Positions 5,701-13,765 of a stretch of 18,252 bases of DNA are shown in pieces. The stretch is from assembly GCA_003585735.1 (NCBI GenBank), contig NQOH01000001.1:243826-262077 (forward strand), written 5' to 3'. The DNA comes from Gardnerella kenyensis (GTDB lineage: Bacteria; Actinomycetota; Actinomycetes; Actinomycetales; Bifidobacteriaceae). Position 1 is the first letter of the stretch. Each line of letters starts with the position of its first letter. A program made the position numbers and the translations under genes. Under the pieces are notes generated by a model. The model ran no database searches, was not told the origin of the DNA, and was given only the letters and a program-made list of their open reading frames with translations.

Positions 5701-8325
5701 TCACTTCTTACTTTGTTTAGATAACAAATTTGCTAAACTCACGCACGCAAACCATAAGATTACAGCTAAAACGACAGCTATAAGCATTACAGTAAACGCA
5801 CTTCCTGCAGTCGGCACGTGAAGTTCAAAGAATTTTGCAGTAAACGGTATAAAAGCTCCAGCAACGCCAGCTGCAGCAAATAGCGCAACCATAATTCCTC
5901 TCCACGAGCGCAAAGGTTTAGCAACACTTGCAAGCACGAGTATGCCGAGAACGAATACGATTACGGAACAAATGCTACGAGTGGTTGCCAAAGCTTGCAC
6001 GTTTGAAACAATAAAACGAGATGCTATCAAATTATTTGCAACAACATCGTCAAGATTTAATCCCAAAACGCGCGGAGCTATAACAGCAGTTGCGAGCACA
6101 GAAGCTGCTATAGCAAATCCGCTAGGAACAGCAAAACGAACAACGCGCTTCAAGAAGCCTGGAATGTATCTACGAGTATTAGGAGCAAGAGCGAGCAAAA
6201 ATGCTGGAATACCAATAGTTAAAGAACCAATATAAGTAATGTGGCGAGGCAAATACGGGAAGTGCAACGCTAGAAGCACAACTCCTGCAGAAATAAGCGC
6301 AGAATAAACAGTTTTTACAAGGAACAAGCCAGCCACGCGTTCCATATTTGCCATCACTTGCCTGCCGCGAGCCACAACATCCGGCAAATGCGAGAAGCGC
6401 GAATCAACAAGAACCACTTGAGCTACAGCTTTTGCAGCGGGAGCAGCATTGCCCATAGCAACGCCCAAATCAGCCTCTTTAAGCGCTAAAGTATCGTTCA
6501 CACCGTCACCAGTCATAGCAACAACGTGACCTTTAGCGTGAAGCGCTTGAACAATCGCCTTTTTTTGATTAGGAAGCACGCGACCAAGCACATCCACATT
6601 TTCAAGCACTTTAGCCAATTCGTTAATATCTTCCGGCAATTTTCTAGCGTCCATTGCAACAGGCTTTCGCTCTCCTGTTAACCCAACTTTTGCAGCAACA
6701 GCCGCAACAGTTGTAGGATTATCACCCGAAATTACGCGGCATCGCACACCCTGCTCACGGAACCATTCGAGCGTTTTACGCGCATCTTCACGAATACGCT
6801 CAGAGCAGCGAACTAAAGCAACAGGCTGAGCGCTCTTGCAAATAGTAGGAGAATCACAAAAAGTTTTATCTGCTTCTGTGACGCTATTTACTTCGTTACT
6901 TTCAACGCTACTTACAGTACTACTTTCGCTACTTACTTTTGCAAGAAGCAGCACGCGCTCACCTTGCTCTGCATAAGAATTAACTTTCGCTAAAAGTTCA
7001 TTAGAATTTGCATAATTAATAGCGCTTAGTAATACTTCCGGAGCACCCATATACCAAGTTGCACGCTCTCCACTACTTTGCACGTATTGCACAGCGCTCC
7101 ATTTTCTAGCAGACGAGAACGGAAGACGATTATTTACATGCGCGCTAGCTGCAACTCCTTGAGCGCCAAGCCCTTCCATAATTGCAACGCCTGTTGCGTT
7201 AGGATTTTCTTCGTTTGATAAATCGAATAAAGCCTGGTTGGTTTGTAAGTTAGTTTGTAAAGATATTTCTACACTACTATTATCTAGATTTTCTACGCCA
7301 ACGAATGCAATACCGCCGTCTGTTATAGTGCCAGTTTTGTCTAGGTTCAAGCAGTCTACGCGCGCTAAAGTTTCTACAGATTCCAGCTCCTGAACTAACG
7401 TTTGCTTACGCGCAAGTCTCATAGCAGCCACCGCAAAATTAAGCGAAGTAAGAAGAACCAAGCCCTCTGGAATCATGCCAACAACGCCTGCAACAGCAGA
7501 AACAACAGCTCCCCTCCAAGCTCCAGTCTGCCAAGCTTCAACAAATCCGCCAACCTTGTGCATTTGCGACCACACAAGCAGCACGCACAAAGGCACCACA
7601 ACCATGGTCATATACTTCAAAATCGTGTTAATTCCACGGCTTAAGTCGGAAATTGTTTTGGTATAAACCTTCGCTTGTGCCGCCAATTTTGCAGCATAAC
7701 TGTGCTCTCCTACGGCAGTAACACGCGTTAAGGCCATTCCAGAAACTGCAGTAGATCCAGAATAAACGTCGTCACCTTTAGCTTTTCGAACTGTAGCAGA
7801 CTCGCCCGTAAGCATGGACTCGTCCATTTCCAATCCCCACGATTCCAGCACTTCTACGTCCGCCGGCACCTGCTCTCCGGCTCTAAGCCACAAGATGTCA
7901 CCAAGCACAATATCTTTGTGCGCAATCTCAATATTTTCTCCGCCTCTACGCACCATTGCGCGAGCGGCAATCAATATAGAAAGCCTATCCAAGGTGCGCT
8001 TTGCTTTTAATTCAGTCACGATGCCAATTCCAGTATTCACCAGAATTACCACACCAAAAACAGCATCTTTCCACGAACCCGTGGCAAGCACAACCACCAT
8101 TGCTGTGAAAATAATCGCGTTAAACAATGTAAACACGTTCGCGCGCACAATATCCATTAAAGAGCGCGAAGTTTGCTTAGAAGTAATATTCACATCCCCG
8201 CGAGAAACTGCTTCCGCAACTTCTTCAGTGCTCAAACCATCAACTTCTACTTTAGGAAGTGCCGCAATCGCGTTATTTTTGATGTTTTCTGTAGACGCTA
8301 TTGCGTTCTGCTTATTACTTGCCAT
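5701..8325 (-). CDS. Cation-transporting P-type ATPase, CtpE-like
   Basis: The 874-residue inner-membrane pump has all P-type landmarks: the actuator loop MDESMLTGES (TGES 173-176), the PEGL motif in the fourth membrane helix (286-289), the phosphorylated Asp329 in DKTGT, KWSAV in the nucleotide domain (about 408), SGDNPTT (533-539) and the GDGVND hinge (606-611). PEGLVLLTSLNFAVAAMRL and the long C-terminal membrane region resemble mycobacterial CtpE, which has been linked to calcium uptake; the ion here is inferred. A Ser/Glu/Val-rich low-complexity segment (about 464-485) interrupts the nucleotide domain. The start overlaps the end of the upstream lipoprotein gene by 11 nt, suggesting translational coupling. 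GGGAAG lies about 9 nt before the ATG. Confidence 0.93.
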   Translation of the reverse strand: MASNKQNAIASTENIKNNAIAALPKVEVDGLSTEEVAEAVSRGDVNITSKQTSRSLMDIVRANVFTLFNAIIFTAMVVVLATGSWKDAVFGVVILVNTGIGIVTELKAKRTLDRLSILIAARAMVRRGGENIEIAHKDIVLGDILWLRAGEQVPADVEVLESWGLEMDESMLTGESATVRKAKGDDVYSGSTAVSGMALTRVTAVGEHSYAAKLAAQAKVYTKTISDLSRGINTILKYMTMVVVPLCVLLVWSQMHKVGGFVEAWQTGAWRGAVVSAVAGVVGMIPEGLVLLTSLNFAVAAMRLARKQTLVQELESVETLARVDCLNLDKTGTITDGGIAFVGVENLDNSSVEISLQTNLQTNQALFDLSNEENPNATGVAIMEGLGAQGVAASAHVNNRLPFSSARKWSAVQYVQSSGERATWYMGAPEVLLSAINYANSNELLAKVNSYAEQGERVLLLAKVSSESSTVSSVESNEVNSVTEADKTFCDSPTICKSAQPVALVRCSERIREDARKTLEWFREQGVRCRVISGDNPTTVAAVAAKVGLTGERKPVAMDARKLPEDINELAKVLENVDVLGRVLPNQKKAIVQALHAKGHVVAMTGDGVNDTLALKEADLGVAMGNAAPAAKAVAQVVLVDSRFSHLPDVVARGRQVMANMERVAGLFLVKTVYSALISAGVVLLALHFPYLPRHITYIGSLTIGIPAFLLALAPNTRRYIPGFLKRVVRFAVPSGFAIAASVLATAVIAPRVLGLNLDDVVANNLIASRFIVSNVQALATTRSICSVIVFVLGILVLASVAKPLRSWRGIMVALFAAAGVAGAFIPFTAKFFELHVPTAGSAFTVMLIAVVLAVILWFACVSLANLLSKQSKK

Positions 8326-9022
8326 TTATAATCACTTCCCTACTGTGTGGCGTATTGTCGATTATTGCGCGAACGATGCTTAGCAAAGATGAACGCTTAA
8401 GTGCGGAGTTATTATGCTCAGAACTGTTAGGCGCTAAATTATTCGAAATATCCCCAACTCTAAATATTGCAGCATATAAAGTTTCGTCTTTTGGCGCTTT
8501 TACAGGATTTACTAACGCAACTGGAACTCCAGCGTAACGCGCGTATTGCAAAGCTGAAATCCATGATTTGCTTTCGTTTTGCTTATTGCGAGTACTGTTA
8601 TTAAGCTGATTATTTTGATTATTTTCTTTTTTATTTAGTTGATTATTAGCATTATGAGACTCGTCAACGCTTGTTACGTCGAGCGCGTTAATAAGTATTA
8701 ATGAAACAGGCTGCTCGCTTGCAGCGCGAATAGCTTTCTGAGATGCTTCGTTCGCATTATTTATATTTGAAACCGGAACGTACGAAGCGCCTAAATTCGC
8801 CATTTTGCACTTTTGCATAATCGCATCATCAAGAGATGCAGATTTTGAACCAATAACCAGCAAATGGATATCATTAATATCTATGCCGTCGTGAATTATG
8901 TCTCCAGCGCGACCAGTAGCTCCCACGGCTTTACCCTGCGGCTCACAAGCACTCAACGTACCCAGCGCTAAAGCAGTTACAACGGTAGTCGCAAAAATAG
9001 TAATAGCGCGTTTAGAAAACAT
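8315..9022 (-). CDS. Secreted lipoprotein of unknown function with a sugar-binding-protein-like C-terminus
   Basis: With the ATG at 9022 the protein is 235 residues and opens with a lipoprotein signal: MFSKR, a hydrophobic core and the lipobox LSAC with Cys26. In-frame ATGs at 9049 and 9079 would lengthen the n-region; no ribosome-binding site decides between them. The mature part (IHLLVIGSKSASLDDAIMQ, PVSLILINALDV, ALQYARYAGVPVALVNP) has the alternating strand-helix look of periplasmic binding proteins of the ribose type, but it is shorter than those and weakly conserved. An Asn/Gln/Lys-rich low-complexity tract (about residues 125-150) splits it. It overlaps the P-type ATPase by 11 nt and may help that pump at the surface; this is inference. 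Confidence 0.7.
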   Translation of the reverse strand: MFSKRAITIFATTVVTALALGTLSACEPQGKAVGATGRAGDIIHDGIDINDIHLLVIGSKSASLDDAIMQKCKMANLGASYVPVSNINNANEASQKAIRAASEQPVSLILINALDVTSVDESHNANNQLNKKENNQNNQLNNSTRNKQNESKSWISALQYARYAGVPVALVNPVKAPKDETLYAAIFRVGDISNNLAPNSSEHNNSALKRSSLLSIVRAIIDNTPHSREVIINGK

Positions 9023-9182
9023 AAGACTTTTATACCACACCTTCAACATAAGTGGCTGTTTTGGGGTAAAACCACTCATTAAAATGAAGTCAATTCTTCA
9101 TCTTTATTTTCTATTCAATAATTACTTAACGCGTAACAAATCCTAGAAAAAATAATTTATACTTGTTCATAACTATTCATTG

Positions 9183-9398
9183 TTATTTGTCCAAACTATT
9201 TTCATCAATAAGAAAATCCATTATTCCCAGTCTAAGTATTCCACTTTCGTCAGTCCAACTTTTCCCGTAAGATTTGGAAACTATTATTTTCTTAAAGGAA
9301 TCGTCTATTGCCTTTAGTGGCCTGAGTTCAGTGTCTTCCTTTTTCTCAAATCGGTATTCAATCGTCATGTCGACTAAATTCCGAATATTACGCGTAAT
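9183..9398 (-). pseudogene. C-terminal remnant of a DUF4143-type AAA+ ATPase
   Basis: About 61 residues from the ATG at 9368 (frame open back to a TAA at 9399-9401) read RPLKAIDDSFKKIIVSKS ... GILRLGIMDFLIDENSLDK. This is the characteristic C-terminal end of the roughly 400-residue ATP-binding proteins with a DUF4143 domain, in which a 'kaI.DsfpKiIit ... gI..l.v.dFLl...SL' ending is standard. The P-loop and the rest of the protein are absent from the flanking DNA in all frames I inspected, so this is a decayed relic. Such ATPases are numerous and variable in Bifidobacteriaceae. Confidence 0.65.
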
Positions 9399-9556
9399 TT
9401 AAATGTACTAATGTTTTTATTCTCACACGCACATCAATGTGTCACTTCCTACACACACTCTACTTATCATCCATATTCTCTAACAAAAGAGGAAGCGCAT
9501 AAAGACCAATCGTAAATCCACCCTTTTACAGTAAAGAAACACTCATTTATCAACCA
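9399..9556. other. AT-rich gene-free stretch
   Basis: No open frame with a recognisable product is visible on either strand. A small CACAT/ATGTG hairpin occurs near 9430-9441. Together with the ATPase relic next door, the stretch looks like decayed mobile or accessory DNA. Confidence 0.4.
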
Positions 9557-9585
9557 TTGACACCACATATAACACCACTTATACT
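9557..9585 (+). promoter_or_regulatory. Near-consensus promoter of the HicB-like gene
   Basis: TTGACA (9557-9562) and TATACT (9580-9585) are separated by exactly 17 bp. The start would be near 9592, leaving a leader of roughly 23 nt before the ATG at 9615. It is the best promoter match in the window. Confidence 0.8.
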
Positions 9586-9614
9586 TTTATAAAACTTTTA
9601 AAAATCAGCATAAT

Positions 9615-10070
9615 ATGAAATCAAATATGACTAAAACAAATAAAGCTAGCAAAAATATCACTCACAAAAACAATGCCAAAACCCCAACAAATAAAACACT
9701 CAGCTACTACATGTCACTACCGTATAAGCTGGAGATTGTAAAGGATCCAGATGAAGGCGGATTCGTGTCCTACTACCCTGATTTGCCAGGGTGCATAAGT
9801 TCAGGAGACTCCGAACAGGAAGCAGCAGCAAATGCGCAGGACGCTAAGCACGCTTGGATCGAAGCAGCACTTGAAAGCAAAATCAATATAAAAGAGCCGT
9901 CTTACCATGAGCTGAATGACTATTCTGGTCAGTTCAAACTGCGCCTTCCTAAAGAATTACATAGGCAATTAGCTGAGAAATCTCAAGCCGAAGGCATAAG
10001 CATGAACCAGTATTGCGTGTATCTTCTTTCGCAAAATAACGCTATTGAACGCGTGCTTGAGCGAGCGTAG
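9615..10070 (+). CDS. HicB-like antitoxin family protein, without a partner toxin
   Basis: The 151-residue protein has a Lys/Asn/Thr-rich N-terminal tail (1-28), then a partial-RNase-H HicB domain (about 31-95: MSLPYKLEIVKDPDEGG ... YYPDLPGCISSGDSEQEA), then a ribbon-helix-helix-like C-terminus (about 104-145: FKLRLPKELHRQLAEKS ... GISMNQYCVYLLS). HicB proteins neutralise HicA mRNA-cleaving toxins and repress their own operon by the DNA-binding domain. No HicA-sized gene (about 60-80 codons with a dsRNA-binding fold) is present on either side, so it looks like a solitary antitoxin-like regulator. No ribosome-binding site is evident before 9615; ATGs at 9627 and 9711 are alternatives. Confidence 0.85.
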   Translation: MKSNMTKTNKASKNITHKNNAKTPTNKTLSYYMSLPYKLEIVKDPDEGGFVSYYPDLPGCISSGDSEQEAAANAQDAKHAWIEAALESKINIKEPSYHELNDYSGQFKLRLPKELHRQLAEKSQAEGISMNQYCVYLLSQNNAIERVLERA

Positions 10071-10130
10071 AAAATAAAATTTCGAGCTATTCCCCAAAAT
10101 TTCACACTATTCATTAGTCATTACTTGTAA

Positions 10131-10739
10131 TTATTTGCAATCATCCGCAATTACTTGCAGTGCAACTTCAATACCTCGAAGCATATCAGCTAAACTCATA
10201 GAACTCGTACTCGGCTTATCAAGAACTTGCTCAGGCAAATACGGAACGTGAATAAAACCGCTCTTAATCGGCAATTTCCTAGTCTGGCAATAATAACAAA
10301 CACTGTAAAGTACGTCATTGCACACGTACGCGCCCGCAGAAAAAGACACAGACGCCGGCAATTTCGCCTTATTCAAAGCCTCAACTATATTCACAACTGG
10401 CAAAGTCGCTTTATAAGCCACATCACCATCCTGCACAACAGGCTCATACCAAGGCTTATATCCACTATTATCCGGTATGCGCGCAGCTCTACAGTTAATG
10501 CCAACATACTCAACGTTAAAACAAGCAGAACCACCAAATTGCCCTAACGAAAGCACAGCATTAGGGTGGATTTCCTCTATTTTCTCAATAACTTTTTGCG
10601 CACCTTTGTTAAATTCCGTAGGAATCTGCAAACGAACAAGTTCCACGCCTTCAGGCGCATGCACTGATTGCGCAATCTCCCACGACGGATTTATAGACTC
10701 ATTATTAAACGGCGTAAAACCAGTAATCAAAATACGCAT
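10131..10739 (-). CDS. pcp: Pyrrolidone-carboxylate peptidase (pyroglutamyl peptidase I)
   Basis: Removes N-terminal pyroglutamate from peptides in the cytoplasm. The 202-residue protein starts at the ATG at 10739, 7 nt after GGGG; a GTG directly upstream is an alternative. The family triad is in place: Glu77 (FNVEYVGIN), Cys140 (SAGAYVCND) and His164 (GFIHVPYLPEQ). Their spacing (63 and 24 residues) equals that of the Bacillus enzyme (Glu81, Cys144, His168). The opening MRILITGFTPF is also typical. It is divergent from the NADH oxidase gene and has its own repeat-bearing promoter. Confidence 0.96.
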   Translation of the reverse strand: MRILITGFTPFNNESINPSWEIAQSVHAPEGVELVRLQIPTEFNKGAQKVIEKIEEIHPNAVLSLGQFGGSACFNVEYVGINCRAARIPDNSGYKPWYEPVVQDGDVAYKATLPVVNIVEALNKAKLPASVSFSAGAYVCNDVLYSVCYYCQTRKLPIKSGFIHVPYLPEQVLDKPSTSSMSLADMLRGIEVALQVIADDCK

Positions 10740-10820
10740 CACAATACCCCTTCATACGAATATTACTTTATTAAAACATTAAAACGCATCACAAAAACTG
10801 TACATATGTAAATGTCACTG

Positions 10821-10849
10821 TATATAAACAGTACATAAACAGTATACAA
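10821..10849 (-). promoter_or_regulatory. pcp promoter with tandem operator-like repeats
   Basis: On the minus strand TTGTAT (10844-10849) and TATATA (10821-10826) are 17 bp apart. The promoter contains two perfect direct repeats of TACTGTTTAT (10835-10844 and 10824-10833), one helical turn (11 bp) apart, plus an inverted half ACAGT ending at 10817. This looks like a regulator-binding array, with the regulator unknown. Confidence 0.55.
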
Positions 10850-10871
10850 ACTTCAGGATTCTACTACGTAA

Positions 10872-10991
10872 TTCATGTTCGCGAAAAGATTAGTTATAGT
10901 CAGATTGTGAAATAACCACACACTCCCCCCACAACACGCACAACACGCACAAAATCAAAATTGGTAAGACTAGCATTCATGTAATAAGATT
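10872..10991 (+). promoter_or_regulatory. Long leader and candidate promoters of the NADH oxidase gene
   Basis: Two candidates are visible. TTCATG (10872-10877) and TATAGT (10895-10900) have a 17-bp spacer. TTGGTA (10961-10966) and TAAGAT (10985-10990) have an 18-bp spacer. A 9-mer ACAACACGC is repeated in tandem at 10931-10948. The first promoter would give a leader of about 185 nt. I see no recognisable riboswitch in it. Confidence 0.4.
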
Positions 10992-11091
10992 GTGCGCTAG
11001 ATGTGCAATCACGCTGCGGCGTAAATTAAACAAAGTAGTTGAAGCACATACAATAATTTCAACAGAATTCAACGACGAAAAGAGATTACCG

Positions 11092-12432
11092 ATGACGAAG
11101 ATCATTCAGATTGGCGCAAATCACGCCGGCACTGCCTGCGCTAACACCATTTTGAGCTACCCAGGAAACGAGCTTACAATTTACGATCAGAATAGCAATA
11201 TTTCTTTCCTTGGTTGCGGCATGGCTTTGTGGATTGGCAAGCAGATTCAAAGCAGCGACGGACTGTTCTACCAGAAGCCAGAAGATTTCGTTAAAAAAGG
11301 CGCTAAGGTAAATCTTGAAAGTAAAGTTCTCGACATTGATTATGAGAAGAAAGAAGTAACAGTCGAGCTTAAAGACGGCACTGTTATTCACGATTCTTAC
11401 GACAAGTTGGTTCTTGCTACCGGCAGCCTTCCAAACAAGCCGCGCATTAAAGGCATTGACTTGGAAAACGTGCAAATGGTAAAGCTTTTCCAGAATGCGC
11501 AAACTGTTATTGCTAAGCTTCAAGAGCGCGATTTTAATAACGTCGTGGTTCTTGGCGGCGGCTACATTGGCGTGGAACTTGCTGAAGCCTTCGAGCGTCT
11601 TGGTAAAAACGTGACCCTTATTGACATGGAAGACCATATTCTTAACGGATACTTTGACCCAGAGTTTTCCGATAATTTGAAGCAAATTATGGAGAATAAG
11701 GGCATTAAGTTTGAGCTTGGCCAAGCTGTTGAAGAGATTGTTGGCGAAACTGAAGTAAAGGCTGTTAAAACTAGCAAAGGCACTTACGATGCAGACATGG
11801 TGATTTGCGCTATTGGCTTCCACCCAAACGTTGCGCTTGGCAAGGATCATTTAAAGCAGTATGCTAACGGCGCTTTCCTCGTTGACAAGAAGCAGCAAAC
11901 TTCCGACCCAGACGTGTACGCAATCGGCGACTGCGCTACAATCTACGACAACGCTCGAGACCGCGTAAACTACATTGCGCTCGCAACCAACGCCGTTCGA
12001 AGCGGCTTGATTGCAGGTCACAACGTTTGCGGAACTCCTGTAGAAACCGAGGGCGTGCAAGGCTCTAGCGCAATGATGATTTACGATTACAAGCTTGTTT
12101 GCACCGGCTTGAGCTTGTCTGCCGCTCAAAAAGAGGGCATGGACGTTGATTACGTTGATTTTGAGGATACTCAAAAGCCTGCGTTTATGGAAGTTGAGAA
12201 TCCAAAGGTGAAGATTCGCATCGTTTACAAGAAGGATACGAAGGTTATTGTTGGCTGCCAGTTGGCTTCTAACTACGATATGTCTGCCGCAATTCACCTG
12301 TTCTCGCTGGCTATTCAGAAGAAAGTTACGATTAAGGAACTTGCTTTGTGCGACATCTTCTTCATGCCTCACTTCAACCAGCCATACAACTACATTACGA
12401 TGGCTGCTTACACGGCTTTGTTGAAGGGATGA
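11092..12432 (+). CDS. nox: NADH oxidase (FAD-dependent, Cys42 redox type)
   Basis: Oxidises NADH with O2, in most close homologues giving water, and so regenerates NAD+ and removes oxygen in the cytoplasm. The 446 residues equal the usual Nox length with the ATG at 11092 (AAAGAG about 9 nt upstream). The FAD-binding start is MTKIIQIGANHAGTACA. Cys42 in SFLGCGMALW is the single redox-active cysteine. The NADH-binding fold VVVLGGGYIGVELAEAF is followed by an acidic LIDMED. The second FAD motif is DVYAIGDCA (about residues 278-286). The C-terminal dimerisation domain runs to the end. Relatives include peroxide-forming oxidase, NADH peroxidase and CoA-disulfide reductase; sequence alone does not exclude these. 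Codon use is cleaner and more GC-rich than the neighbours, suggesting high expression. Confidence 0.92.
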   Translation: MTKIIQIGANHAGTACANTILSYPGNELTIYDQNSNISFLGCGMALWIGKQIQSSDGLFYQKPEDFVKKGAKVNLESKVLDIDYEKKEVTVELKDGTVIHDSYDKLVLATGSLPNKPRIKGIDLENVQMVKLFQNAQTVIAKLQERDFNNVVVLGGGYIGVELAEAFERLGKNVTLIDMEDHILNGYFDPEFSDNLKQIMENKGIKFELGQAVEEIVGETEVKAVKTSKGTYDADMVICAIGFHPNVALGKDHLKQYANGAFLVDKKQQTSDPDVYAIGDCATIYDNARDRVNYIALATNAVRSGLIAGHNVCGTPVETEGVQGSSAMMIYDYKLVCTGLSLSAAQKEGMDVDYVDFEDTQKPAFMEVENPKVKIRIVYKKDTKVIVGCQLASNYDMSAAIHLFSLAIQKKVTIKELALCDIFFMPHFNQPYNYITMAAYTALLKG

Positions 12433-12487
12433 TTAGTATCTGATTCAATCTACTCTAAGTAACTTCTGCGATTAGCTTAAATCGCGT

Positions 12488-12516
12488 TTATTAAACCAAG
12501 CAATCTGTTCTATAAT
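12488..12516 (+). promoter_or_regulatory. Candidate promoter of the alcohol dehydrogenase gene, nested in the nox terminator
   Basis: A perfect TATAAT (12511-12516) lies in the apical part of the nox terminator, with TTATTA 17 bp upstream (12488-12493). The -35 is weak. I see no better promoter between 12432 and the next gene at 12615. Confidence 0.45.
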
Positions 12517-12537
12517 GGAGCAGTTGCTTGGTTTTTT
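12493..12537 (+). terminator. Rho-independent terminator of the NADH oxidase gene
   Basis: AAACCAAGCAA (12493-12503) pairs with TTGCTTGGTTT (12524-12534), and TTGGTTTTTT continues the T-run to 12537. Above a 1-nt bulge, CTGTTC (12505-12510) pairs with GAGCAG (12518-12523). The 7-nt apical loop with its flank holds TATAAT. Confidence 0.9.
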
Positions 12538-12614
12538 AATCATCCGCGCACAAAAAAGCGCACACAACGCGCATATTAGCGTAAGACATGCAGATTAAAA
12601 CGAAGGAGTCTAGG

Positions 12615-13745
12615 ATGAAGCAGCTTTCTATTAAACCAACTATTCACAAGTTCGAAAACGCTCGCGATTTTGCGCAAGAATTTAAGCTTGGTAAAGGCGA
12701 TTTGGTTATTACAAACCAGTACATTTGGGAGCCTTATTTTGGCGATTTGAATCTTGATTGCGACGTGATTTTCCAAGAAAAGTACGGCAAAGGCGAGCCG
12801 AGCGACGCAATGGTTGATGCGATTGTTAGTGACATTCACACAACTCCAAAGCGCGTGATTGGCATTGGCGGCGGCACTGTTTTGGACATTTCGAAGGTTT
12901 GCGCGTTGAAGCAAACAAGTCCGCTTGAAGATTTGGTTGACGGCAAGATTCCTGCGCAAAAAGGCGCGGATCTTATTCTTGTGCCAACTACTTGCGGCAC
13001 AGGCTCCGAAGTTACAAACGTTGCAGTATTCTCGCTTACTAAGCGCAATACGAAGAAGGGCTTAGCAAACGACGCTTGCTACGCTACGGACGCGGTTCTT
13101 ATTCCGGAATTGTTGAAAAGCCTTCCGGATTACGTTTTTGCAACCAGCTCTATTGATGCTCTTACGCATTCGATTGAGTCCACGCTTTCTCCTATTGCAA
13201 CAGAGCTTACAAAAATGTTTAGTTACAAGGCTTGCGGTCTTATTTTGCAAAGCTATATGCGAGTTGTGAAGGAAGGTAGCAGCGCAAAAGCCCAAGTTGT
13301 GGGCGACTTGGTTTCGGCAAGTCTTTACGCTGGCATTGCGTTTGGTAACGCTGGTTGCGGTTGCGTACACGCGATGGCTTATCCGCTTGGTGGAACTTTC
13401 CACGTGGCTCACGGCGAGACGAACGCCGCGCTTCTTACAAGCGTTTTGCGCTACTATGCTAAGCACGACGCTAACGAGAATAACGCCGAAAACACTGAGC
13501 TTTCTAAGCTCTTCGACTTCATGGCAAATATTCTTGAATGCAAGAAGGCAGACGTATTAGACAAGCTTGATGAAGTTCTTAACACGATTCTTCCTAAGCA
13601 CAAGCTTCACGAGTATGGAATGACCGAGGATATGATTCAAAGCTGGGCTGCAAGCGTTGTTAAAGAGCAGCAGCGACTTTTGAAGAATTCCTACATGCAT
13701 ATGAGCGAAGACGCTATTGCTGAAGTCTACGCATCTACTTTCTAA
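12615..13745 (+). CDS. Iron-containing alcohol dehydrogenase, 4-hydroxybutyrate dehydrogenase-like
   Basis: NAD(H)-dependent group III alcohol dehydrogenase of 376 residues. The start is the ATG at 12615 with AAGGAG 6 nt upstream. The nucleotide-binding loop is GIGGGTVLDISK (83-94), then PTTCGTGSEVTNVAVFSL (124-141). The Fe2+ ligands expected from FucO-type enzymes are present as Asp181 and His185 (DALTHSIE), His252 (VHAMAYPLGG) and His266 (FHVAHGETN), with the 14-residue spacing between the last two conserved. KYGKGEPSD, the TTCGTGSEVTNV block and the C-terminal EYGMTEDMI...QQRLL closely resemble Clostridium kluyveri 4-hydroxybutyrate dehydrogenase (succinate semialdehyde reduction). Substrate is inferred from that likeness. 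It has its own terminator. Confidence 0.88.
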   Translation: MKQLSIKPTIHKFENARDFAQEFKLGKGDLVITNQYIWEPYFGDLNLDCDVIFQEKYGKGEPSDAMVDAIVSDIHTTPKRVIGIGGGTVLDISKVCALKQTSPLEDLVDGKIPAQKGADLILVPTTCGTGSEVTNVAVFSLTKRNTKKGLANDACYATDAVLIPELLKSLPDYVFATSSIDALTHSIESTLSPIATELTKMFSYKACGLILQSYMRVVKEGSSAKAQVVGDLVSASLYAGIAFGNAGCGCVHAMAYPLGGTFHVAHGETNAALLTSVLRYYAKHDANENNAENTELSKLFDFMANILECKKADVLDKLDEVLNTILPKHKLHEYGMTEDMIQSWAASVVKEQQRLLKNSYMHMSEDAIAEVYASTF

Positions 13746-13765
13746 AATCGTATCTCACTAAAAAT

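Noticed and set aside
10905..10922. Rex-like NADH-sensor site (TTGTGA ... CACAC) upstream of the NADH oxidase
   Set aside because: The half-sites are not spaced by 8 bp and the right half does not match TCACAA, so the similarity is too weak.
10990..11091. N-terminal extension of the NADH oxidase from a TTG at 10990
   Set aside because: The extension lacks the family's start, while the ATG at 11092 gives the normal length, the FAD motif at the N-terminus and a ribosome-binding site.
11086..11850. Long minus-strand open frame opposite the NADH oxidase
   Set aside because: It is a shadow of a strongly codon-biased gene and its translation has no recognisable domain.
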